Assembly: GCF_020707265.1 (NCBI RefSeq)
Contig: NZ_JAJFEQ010000001.1
Location: 310,001 to 374,000 of the forward strand
From: Massilia sp. IC2-477
GTDB taxonomy: Bacteria; Pseudomonadota; Gammaproteobacteria; Burkholderiales; Burkholderiaceae_D
Reading direction: 5' to 3'
DNA: 64,000 bases
This document shows, one piece after another, positions 1 to 6,746 of this stretch. Every line of letters starts with the position of its first letter. Position 1 is the stretch's first letter. The position numbers were made by a program, and so were the translations under genes. The notes beneath the pieces were generated by a model, which was not told the origin of the DNA, did not search any database, and saw nothing but the letters and a program-made list of their open reading frames with translations.

Positions 1-229
1 CCACGCCGTTCACCGAGGTGCACAGGGTTTTCGGGAAGCCGTGGTAGCCGACGTTGGCCGGCGTCGCCTTCTGCACCTTGCGGATGTATTCGTTGCAGCG
101 GCGGTCGAGTTCTTCCGTGGAGACGCCCGGCACCACGTGTTCCTTGATCATCGCCAGCACCTCGGCCGCGAGGCGGCCGGAGACGCGCATCTTCGCGATG
201 TCCTTGTCGGTCTTGAGTTTGATTGCCAT
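1..229 (-). CDS. map: Methionine aminopeptidase type I (N-terminal part, runs off window)
   Basis: Removes the initiator methionine from nascent cytosolic proteins. Only the first 76 codons are present; the gene continues beyond base 1. The translation starts MAIKLKTDKDIAKMR and includes EVLAMIKEHVVPGVST, RCNEYIRK and the FPKTLCTSVNGV stretch, all typical of the N-terminal pita-bread fold of type I enzymes. The metal-binding residues lie further on and are outside the window. The ATG at 229-227 fits the family N terminus. It lies downstream of the first TonB receptor on the same strand but is separated from it by a strong terminator, so it probably has its own promoter; a TATCAT-like -10 lies at 270-275 on the minus strand. 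Confidence 0.95.
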   Translation of the reverse strand, partial: MAIKLKTDKDIAKMRVSGRLAAEVLAMIKEHVVPGVSTEELDRRCNEYIRKVQKATPANVGYHGFPKTLCTSVNGV

Positions 230-286
230 GTCTGTACTTTGGTGAAGCGGCCGGGCCGCGCAATCCGCCATGATACCTGTGCCCAA

Positions 287-320
287 TGAAAAATGCCCGC
301 CAGGCGAACCTGGCGGGCAT
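287..320 (-). terminator. Rho-independent terminator after first TonB receptor
   Basis: A perfect 12-bp stem, ATGCCCGCCAGG at 293-304 paired with 309-320 and a four-base loop, is followed in the minus direction by a T-rich tract (ATTTTTCATT). It ends the receptor transcript before map. A smaller hairpin (338-345 with 350-357) sits between it and the receptor stop codon. Confidence 0.9.
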
Positions 321-360
321 CCGGAGTCATCCTTTGCTCAAGCCCCGCAGGGCTTGAAGC

Positions 361-3222
361 TTAGAACGACTGGTTGTAGCGCACGTAGAAGAAGCGGTCG
401 ATCGGGTAATCCGCATCCACGCGCGACGACGAGGCGGCGGTGGTGGTGATCAGGCGCGGCGACTTGTCGAACAGGTTGTTGACGCCGACCATGATCTGGC
501 CGTTCCAGTTGGTCTTGTAGCCGACGCTCAGGTCGGTGTACGAGGTGCTGCCCAGCTTGTTGTAGTTCTTGCCCCAGCTGGCTTCGCCGCCGATGTTCGA
601 GCATTCCTCGGCATTCACCTTGTAGCAACGGTCTTTCACGCCGCTGTAGTAGCGGGTGGTCCAGGTGGCGTTCCAGTTACCCAGGCTCCAGTCCAGCGAC
701 AGGTTCGACTTGACGCGGTTGTAGAAGTACTGGCCTGCGTAGTCGGTCCATTCGGCGCCGGTGGTTGCCTGGTCGCGCAGCTTGTCGACGTACGAGGTTT
801 CCGAACGGACCGCGAACTGGCCGTACTGGGTGCGCGGCAGGCGGTAGTTGATCGACAGGTCGAGACCTTCGGTCATCAGCGCGCCCTTGTTGGCGTTGCC
901 GCGGTTCAGCGAGATGATCTGGCCGGTGGCCGGATCGCGCTTCAGGGCCGCGCAGTACGGAGCCAGGTTGTCGACGTAGCAGTATTCCGCCACTTCGGTT
1001 GCCGTGATCGCCGTGATCTGGTTGGTGATCTTGACGTTGAACCAGTCCAGTGCCACGGTCAGGCCCGGCACGTAGGACGGGCTGTAGACGAAGCCGGCGG
1101 TCTTGGTGATCGCGGTCTCCGGCGTCAGGGCGCTGTTGCCGGCGCCTGCCACGAACGGGTAGGGGCTCTGGTCACCCGCGCCGCTGGTGATCGGTCCGGT
1201 CTGGGCCAACTGGCGGAAGCCCGCGCCGGCGCCTGCCGCCGCGCAGCGTGCGGCTACGGCCGCGTCGCCGGTCGCGCCGTACAGCGAATCGCAAGGATCG
1301 ACGTAGGTGTCGAAGGTCTGCTGGCCGCCGCCGAAGGTGTCGCCCACGGCCGGAGCACGGAAGCCCTCGGCCCAGGTGCCGCGCACCAGCAGGTCCTTCA
1401 TCGGCTTCCACATGAAGCTGGCCTTGCTGTTGTTGGTCACGCCGAAGTTGCTGTAGTCGGAATGGCGAGTGGCCAGGTTAACGCTCAGCAGTTCAGCCAT
1501 GGTCACGCCCTTCAGCAGCGGGACGTTCAGCTCGAGGTAGGCTTCCTTGACGGTGTAGCGGCCGCGGGTCGGGTTGCCGGCCAGGTCGGTCGAATAGCCA
1601 GACTGCTCGAACTGGCCCGGCAGGTCATAGCCCTTCACTTCGCGGTGCTCGACGCCGCCCGCGAGGCCGATCGCGCCCGCCGGCAGGGTATAGATCTCGC
1701 CGCCGATGTTGGCGGTGGCGCTGTTGATGGTGCTGCCATAGCTTGCCTGGCCGGTTGCCATCACGTAGCGCATGATGTCCGGGTTCGAGGCCGATGGGCC
1801 GCCGATGATGTTCCACGGCAGGCATTCCGCCAGCGCGATCGGAGCCGCTGCGGTGCCGCACTGGACCACGCCCGAGGCGTTCAGGAAGGACGGGCCGAGG
1901 GCCTTCTTCAGGTTCAGCAGGTTGACGTTGCCGGTGCCCAGCAGCGAGCCTTTGACAGCGCTGTGGTTGTAGCCGACGTCCCAGTTCCATGGCAGCGAAC
2001 GGAATTCGAAGTCGCCCGACAGGGTGGCGTCGACGTGCAGGGTGTTGTTGCGGTTCTCGGTCACGCGCGGCACTTCGATGGTGCGGCGGTAGAAGTACAG
2101 GTCCTGGGCCGCGGCGGCGCCCACCACCGAGCTGCCGTACGGATTGTAGTAGCTGTTCTTGTCGATGTAGACCGGGAAGGCCGGCTGCGATTCGCTGTTC
2201 AGCGGGTAGCCGGCCACTTGGGCGGTCGACTTGCGCTGCGAATACATTGCCGTCGTCTGGAAGCGCATGCCGTACGGCAGTTCGACGGTGCCCTTGGTGA
2301 AGATCGTGTCGAGCTTGGTCGGCATCGCGAACATCATCTGCGAGGCGCTGTTGAAGTTGTCCAGCGGGCCGCCGTCCCAATCATGGTAGTTGGCCGGATT
2401 GCGCGAATCCTGGCCGACGCCGTCGCCCAGAGGGCCGCCGGTGTGGTTCAGCACCTTGTCGAAGGAGAAGTCGAGCGGGAGGATTTCGCCCCATGGGCCC
2501 ACGCCCAGGCCTTCGGTCGGGTATTTCGGACCGCGCGGGAAGCCGGTGACCGGACGGGTTTTCGCCCACACCACGCCCTGCTCGGTGTGCGAGAGGCCGA
2601 ACATCAGCGAGGTCTTTTCGCCGTTCGCACCGAAGCTCAGCGAGAAGTCCTTGCTCTTGCCGTCGGATTTTTCGTTCTGGCCGAGATAGACGCTCAGGTT
2701 GCCGCCTTCCAGGCGTTTTTTCAGGATGATGTTGACCACGCCCGCGATCGCGTCCGAGCCGTAGATCGAGGACGCGCCGTCCTTCAGCACTTCGATGCGT
2801 TCGATCATCGAGGCCGGCACGGTCGACATGTCGGTGTAGCCGTCCACGGTCTGGGTCCAGCGCTTGCCGTCCACCAGCACCAGCAGGCGGTTCGAGCCCA
2901 GGTTGCGCAGGTTGATGTACTGGCCGCCGTTTTCACGGTTCGAGGTCAGCGAACCGCCCTTGCTGAAGTCCGGCGAACCGGCCGAGGACAGCTGGTTCAG
3001 GACGTCGCCGACCGTGATCAGACCGGTCTTCTGGATCTGTTCCGAGGTCATGACCTGGACCGGCTGGGCCGTTTCCAGATCGACCTGGCGGATACGCGAA
3101 CCGGTCACTTCGACGCGCTGCAGCGGCTGCGCTGCGTCCTGGGCCAATGCTGCGCCCATGCTGAGGGTCATGCCGCCCAGGCAAATCGCGCGGATCGACC
3201 GGGACAAGATTGTTTCCATCAT
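361..3222 (-). CDS. TonB-dependent outer-membrane receptor 1
   Basis: A 953-residue outer-membrane transporter driven by TonB; the substrate cannot be read from the sequence. The start is set at the ATG pair 3222/3219, preceded by AAGGAG, rather than at upstream in-frame codons. The N terminus METILSRSIRAICLGG then a hydrophobic run ending near ALA-27 is a signal peptide. QRVEVTGSRI (about 35-44) is the TonB-box-like segment, and the plug domain follows (LRNLGSNRLLVLVDGKRW, IERIEVLKDGASSIYGSDA). The barrel ends in phenylalanine, the usual assembly signal. A loop with two cysteines (VQCGTAAAPIALAECLPW) is shared with the next receptor, a clear paralog. It has its own predicted promoter and a palindrome upstream. 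Confidence 0.93.
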   Translation of the reverse strand: MMETILSRSIRAICLGGMTLSMGAALAQDAAQPLQRVEVTGSRIRQVDLETAQPVQVMTSEQIQKTGLITVGDVLNQLSSAGSPDFSKGGSLTSNRENGGQYINLRNLGSNRLLVLVDGKRWTQTVDGYTDMSTVPASMIERIEVLKDGASSIYGSDAIAGVVNIILKKRLEGGNLSVYLGQNEKSDGKSKDFSLSFGANGEKTSLMFGLSHTEQGVVWAKTRPVTGFPRGPKYPTEGLGVGPWGEILPLDFSFDKVLNHTGGPLGDGVGQDSRNPANYHDWDGGPLDNFNSASQMMFAMPTKLDTIFTKGTVELPYGMRFQTTAMYSQRKSTAQVAGYPLNSESQPAFPVYIDKNSYYNPYGSSVVGAAAAQDLYFYRRTIEVPRVTENRNNTLHVDATLSGDFEFRSLPWNWDVGYNHSAVKGSLLGTGNVNLLNLKKALGPSFLNASGVVQCGTAAAPIALAECLPWNIIGGPSASNPDIMRYVMATGQASYGSTINSATANIGGEIYTLPAGAIGLAGGVEHREVKGYDLPGQFEQSGYSTDLAGNPTRGRYTVKEAYLELNVPLLKGVTMAELLSVNLATRHSDYSNFGVTNNSKASFMWKPMKDLLVRGTWAEGFRAPAVGDTFGGGQQTFDTYVDPCDSLYGATGDAAVAARCAAAGAGAGFRQLAQTGPITSGAGDQSPYPFVAGAGNSALTPETAITKTAGFVYSPSYVPGLTVALDWFNVKITNQITAITATEVAEYCYVDNLAPYCAALKRDPATGQIISLNRGNANKGALMTEGLDLSINYRLPRTQYGQFAVRSETSYVDKLRDQATTGAEWTDYAGQYFYNRVKSNLSLDWSLGNWNATWTTRYYSGVKDRCYKVNAEECSNIGGEASWGKNYNKLGSTSYTDLSVGYKTNWNGQIMVGVNNLFDKSPRLITTTAASSSRVDADYPIDRFFYVRYNQSF

Positions 3223-3295
3223 GTTGCAAAACTCCTTGGGTGAAAACGCCAGCCATGCTTGTGGCAGGCCATCGGGAAGGGTCGTGACGACCATC

Positions 3296-3331
3296 TGAAA
3301 GTAGTCAATTGTCTTTATTCAATTACTTTCA
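3296..3331 (-). promoter_or_regulatory. Inverted repeat in the 5' leader of TonB receptor 1
   Basis: TGAAAGTA (3296-3303) and TACTTTCA (3324-3331) form 8-bp arms around an AT-rich loop. With the predicted start site near 3333, this would be a hairpin at the extreme 5' end of the receptor mRNA or an operator overlapping the start site. Confidence 0.4.
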
Positions 3332-3339
3332 AGTCAGCA

Positions 3340-3369
3340 ATAAGAGCATCCGTTGTATAGGCGTGTCAA
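3340..3369 (-). promoter_or_regulatory. Predicted sigma-70 promoter of TonB receptor 1
   Basis: On the minus strand a consensus -35 TTGACA (3369-3364) is followed after 18 bp by TCTTAT (3345-3340), a 4/6 match to the -10. It lies about 120 bp before the receptor start codon. The -10 is weak, which would suit an activated promoter. Confidence 0.5.
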
Positions 3370-3382
3370 ACTAAACAAACAT

Positions 3383-3419
3383 AGTAAATACACAATTGTT
3401 GCAATTTTGTGTATTTACT
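3383..3419. promoter_or_regulatory. 37-bp AT-rich palindrome, candidate operator of TonB receptor 1
   Basis: AGTAAATACACAA (3383-3395) and its exact complement TTGTGTATTTACT (3407-3419) flank an 11-base spacer. It lies directly upstream of the predicted -35 element, centred about 68 bp before the predicted start site, the usual place for an activator. The site is strikingly AT-rich for this genome. I do not recognise the regulator family. Confidence 0.55.
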
Positions 3420-3459
3420 GAGCAGATACAATTTAACCATTGACGAATGCAGATATCAG

Positions 3460-3523
3460 AAACAAAAGAAAAAGCCCGCCGGGCTTGCGCCGGGCGGGCT
3501 TGCAGCGCAATTAAATTGCGCTG
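3460..3523 (-). terminator. Terminator after TonB receptor 2 (two tandem hairpins)
   Basis: The first hairpin is CAGCGCAAT (3503-3511) with 3515-3523. The second is a 9-bp stem, 3472-3480 with 3493-3501, followed on the minus strand by TTTTCTTTTGTTT. The second is a good rho-independent terminator and separates receptor 2 from receptor 1, so the two paralogs are probably separate transcripts. Confidence 0.8.
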
Positions 3524-3542
3524 AATGCTTATCGGTGAGCTA

Positions 3543-6440
3543 TCAGAAGTTCTGGTTGTAGCGCACGTAGATGAAGCGGTCGATCGGCAGGTCGGCATCG
3601 ACATAGGTCGACGATGCGGCGCCGAGAACGGTGAAGCGTGGCTTCTTGTCGAAGGCGTTGTTCACGCCGGCGCGCACGTTCGCGTTCCATGGCAGCTTGT
3701 AGCCGACGCTGATGTCATGGAACACCAGCGAGGACAGACGGTTCGCGCCAGCCGAGGTCGCACCCGGACGGGTCGTGGTCAGGTCGTTGCACTGCCAGCG
3801 ATTCGGGATGCTCAGGCACTGGTCGGTGACCGAGCTCAGGTAGCGAACGCCCCAGGTAGCGCTGAGGTTGCCCAGCGACCAGTCGGCGGTGAAGTTCGAC
3901 TTCCAGCGGTGGAAGTCGTAGTCACCCGAGTAGTCGATCCACTGCGCGGTGGCGCCGCTCTTGGTCGAGTACTCGTCCAGGTAGGTGGTCTCGCTGCGCA
4001 GGTTGACCTGGCCCCACGAGAAGCGCGGCAGGCGGTAGCGCAGTTCGACGTCCACGCCTTCGGTCTTGATCTGGCCGAAGTTCACGTTGCCGCGGCGGAT
4101 ATCGTTGATGGAACCGGTCGCATCACGGAACACCAGTGCGCAGAAGTTGGTCTGGCCCTTGTTGTAGCACTCGTCCAGGATGGTGTTCGAGCTCACGCTC
4201 AGGATGCGGTTGTCGATCTGGATGCTGTACCAGTCGACCGCTGCCGAGAAGCCCGGCACGAAGCTCGGGTTGAACACCGCGCCGAGGGTACGGGTGACCG
4301 CGGTCTCCGGCTGCAGGAAGGCATTGCCGGCGCCGACGTTGAACGGCACCGCGCTCTGCACGCTCGAGCTCGAGGTGATGTTGGCGCCGGTCTGGGTCTT
4401 CTGGCGGAAGCTTGCCGGGGTGCCGCGGATGCCGCCGAAGCCGGTGTTGCAGCGGCCCAGGACGGTCGTGTTGCGCGCCGCGTCGCCGTAGACGGTGTCG
4501 CAAGGGTCGAGGTAGGAGTCGAAGGACTGCTGGCCGCCGCCGAAGGAGTCGCCCACGGTCGGTGCGCGGAAGCCTTCTGCCCAGGTGCCACGGAACAGCA
4601 GGTCCTTGGTCGGACGGTAGGTCAGGCTGGCCTTGCTGTTGTTGGTCGAGCCGAAGTTGCTGTAGTCCGAATAACGGGTCGCCAGGTTGGCCGACAGCGA
4701 TTCGATGAAGGGCAGGCTCTTCAGGATCGGGATGTTCAGCTCGGCATAGGCCTCGCGCACGGTGTAGCGGCCGCTGGTCGGGTTGCCGGCCAGGTCGGTC
4801 GAGAAGCCCGAACGCTGGAATTCGCCCGGCAGGTCCCAGCCTTCCACGGTACGGTGCTCGATACCGGCTGCGACGCCGAGGGCGCCGGCCGGCAGCTGGA
4901 ACAGTTCGCCACTGAGGTCGGCGGTAGCGCTGTCGACCTTGCTGCCGTAGGTGTAGCCACCGATCGACATGATGTAGTTCAGCGCTGCCGGGGTCGAGGC
5001 CGACGGGCCGCCCAGGATGTCGAACGGGGTGCATTCAGCCAGCGCGATCGGCGCGGCTGCGGTACCGCACTGGATCACGCCAGCTGCGTTGCGGAAGGAT
5101 GGGCCCAGTGCCTTCTTCAGGTTCAGCAGGTTGATGTTGCCGGTGGCCATGGTGTTGCCATCAACCTTGCTGTGGTTGTAGCCCACGCTCCAGTTCCACG
5201 GCAGCGAGCGCAGTTCGAAGTCGCCCGACAGGGTGGCGTCGATGTGCAGGGTACGGTTGGTGTTCTCGGTCACGCGCGGCACTTCGATGGTGCGGCGGTA
5301 GAAGTACAGGTCCTGGCCCAGGCCGGCGCCGGCCACCTGGTTGCCGAACGGATTGTAGTAGCTGTCCTTGTCGATGTAGACCGGGTACTTGCTCTGCGCC
5401 TGCGAGTTCAGCGGGTAGCCGGCGGTGGTCGACACGCCCTTGCGCGACGCATACATCGCGGTGGTCACGAAACGCATGTCGTAAGGCAGTTGCAGCTCGC
5501 CCTTGGTGAAGATGGTGTCCAGCTTCGACGGCATTGCGAACACCATCTGGCGGGTGGTGTTGAAGTTGTCGGCCGCGATCGGGCCGGCGGCCGGGACGGT
5601 GTGGTAGCTGTTCGGGTTGCGCGAATCCTGGCCCTGGCCTTCGCCGAGCTGGTCGCCGGTGTGGTTCAGGATACGGTCGAAGCCGGTCGGACCGCCGTTG
5701 GCGGCGACCTGGCGGATACGGCCCCATGGACCGCCACCCAGGCCTTCGAGCGGGAATTCGCTGGTGCGCGAATAGCTGGTGAACTCGCGGTCGCGCGACC
5801 AGACGGCGCCCGCTTCGGTGTGCGACAGGCCGAACATCAGCGAGGCTTTTTCATTGCCGGCGCCGTAGGTCAGCGAAAAGTCCTTGTTCTTGCCGTCGGC
5901 GACAGATTCGTTCTGGCCGGTGTACAGGCTCAGCTGGCCACCTTCCATCGATTTTTTCAGGATGATGTTGATCACGCCCGCGATAGCGTCGGAACCGTAG
6001 ATCGACGAGGCGCCATCCTTCAGGATCTCCAGGCGCTCGATCATCGACGACGGAATGGTCGACATGTCGGTCAGGCCGGCCACGGTCTGGGTCCAGCGCT
6101 TGCCGTTGACCAGCACCAGCAGGCGCTGGGTACCGAGGTTGCGCAGGTTGGCGTACTGGCCGCCGTTCTCGCGGTTCGAGGTCAGCGAGCCGCCCTTGCT
6201 GAATGCCGGCGAACCTGCCGAGGACATGTTCGCAATGATGTCGCCCACCGTGACAAGGCCCGTCTTCTGGATCTGCTCCTGGGTCATCACCTGGACCGGT
6301 TGCGCAGTTTCCAGGTCAACTTGGCGAATGCGCGAGCCAGTGACTTCGACGCGTTGCATGGCCTCTTGAGCCTGCGCCACGGAAATCATGGACTGGAGGG
6401 CGATGGCGACGGCCAGCGCGATCTTGGTTCGTTGTTGCAT
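3543..6440 (-). CDS. TonB-dependent outer-membrane receptor 2 (paralog of receptor 1)
   Basis: A 965-residue TonB-dependent transporter. The signal peptide MQQRTKIALAVAIALQ...AQA is of ordinary type, unlike the other four receptors here. MQRVEVTGSRIRQ is the TonB-box-like segment. The plug carries LRNLGTQRLLVLVNGKRW and IERLEILKDGASSIYGSDA, and the barrel ends VRYNQNF. Long stretches match receptor 1 almost word for word, including QTVAGLTDMST versus QTVDGYTDMST and the two-cysteine loop IQCGTAAAPIALAEC, so the pair arose by tandem duplication. Its different signal peptide and upstream region suggest that the 5' ends diverged or were exchanged. Substrate unknown; no TonB, ExbB or ExbD gene is nearby. 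Confidence 0.93.
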   Translation of the reverse strand: MQQRTKIALAVAIALQSMISVAQAQEAMQRVEVTGSRIRQVDLETAQPVQVMTQEQIQKTGLVTVGDIIANMSSAGSPAFSKGGSLTSNRENGGQYANLRNLGTQRLLVLVNGKRWTQTVAGLTDMSTIPSSMIERLEILKDGASSIYGSDAIAGVINIILKKSMEGGQLSLYTGQNESVADGKNKDFSLTYGAGNEKASLMFGLSHTEAGAVWSRDREFTSYSRTSEFPLEGLGGGPWGRIRQVAANGGPTGFDRILNHTGDQLGEGQGQDSRNPNSYHTVPAAGPIAADNFNTTRQMVFAMPSKLDTIFTKGELQLPYDMRFVTTAMYASRKGVSTTAGYPLNSQAQSKYPVYIDKDSYYNPFGNQVAGAGLGQDLYFYRRTIEVPRVTENTNRTLHIDATLSGDFELRSLPWNWSVGYNHSKVDGNTMATGNINLLNLKKALGPSFRNAAGVIQCGTAAAPIALAECTPFDILGGPSASTPAALNYIMSIGGYTYGSKVDSATADLSGELFQLPAGALGVAAGIEHRTVEGWDLPGEFQRSGFSTDLAGNPTSGRYTVREAYAELNIPILKSLPFIESLSANLATRYSDYSNFGSTNNSKASLTYRPTKDLLFRGTWAEGFRAPTVGDSFGGGQQSFDSYLDPCDTVYGDAARNTTVLGRCNTGFGGIRGTPASFRQKTQTGANITSSSSVQSAVPFNVGAGNAFLQPETAVTRTLGAVFNPSFVPGFSAAVDWYSIQIDNRILSVSSNTILDECYNKGQTNFCALVFRDATGSINDIRRGNVNFGQIKTEGVDVELRYRLPRFSWGQVNLRSETTYLDEYSTKSGATAQWIDYSGDYDFHRWKSNFTADWSLGNLSATWGVRYLSSVTDQCLSIPNRWQCNDLTTTRPGATSAGANRLSSLVFHDISVGYKLPWNANVRAGVNNAFDKKPRFTVLGAASSTYVDADLPIDRFIYVRYNQNF

Positions 6441-6553
6441 GTGTTCTCCATCTTGCGCCCGGGGAGGCGCGGTTCTAAGTTTTCAAAAGTTGCAACTTGT
6501 GCGGACCGGCACACCACGGGTAGCGGCGATGCTGTAGTGCATACACGATCTGT

Positions 6554-6583
6554 ATCAAACCATCCTGTGTTGATGCCCGTCAA
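6554..6583 (-). promoter_or_regulatory. Candidate promoter of TonB receptor 2
   Basis: On the minus strand TTGACG (6583-6578) and TTTGAT (6559-6554) are separated by 18 bp, matching the sigma-70 consensus at 5/6 and 4/6. It would give a leader of about 105 nt. Only moderate support. Confidence 0.35.
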
Positions 6584-6694
6584 TATATAAGCCGGCCAGA
6601 ACTGTACGAAAAACAACACTTATGTTGAGGAAATCTCTGACTCGAAAGTCAATAGAAAATCTATGCGCAACACATGTGCGCCGATAGGAGAAAA

Positions 6695-6734
6695 CGCATG
6701 GGAAGAGGGCGCATGCACCAGGCCGGTGCATGCG
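6695..6734 (-). terminator. Probable terminator after glnE
   Basis: A 10-bp perfect stem, CGCATGCACC (6710-6719) with 6725-6734, lies 13 bases after the glnE stop codon. The following minus-strand sequence is pyrimidine-rich (CCCTCTTCCC, later GTTTTCTCC) but has no clean T run, so termination may be partial. Confidence 0.5.
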
Positions 6735-6746
6735 AGATGGGTCGGT

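Larger units (their letters stand above)
6441..6746. other. Intergenic region between TonB receptor 2 and glnE
   Basis: 306 bp without a convincing gene. It holds the upstream region of receptor 2 (candidate promoter at 6554-6583), an AT-rich stretch around 6580-6660, and the weak glnE terminator at 6700-6734. No RNA gene was recognised. Confidence 0.6.

Noticed and set aside
3525-6590. 1021-codon open frame on the plus strand opposite TonB receptor 2
   Set aside because: It is the shadow of a GC-rich gene: the product is rich in His/Val/Ala/Arg without domains, and the opposite strand encodes a complete receptor with signal peptide, plug and C-terminal Phe.
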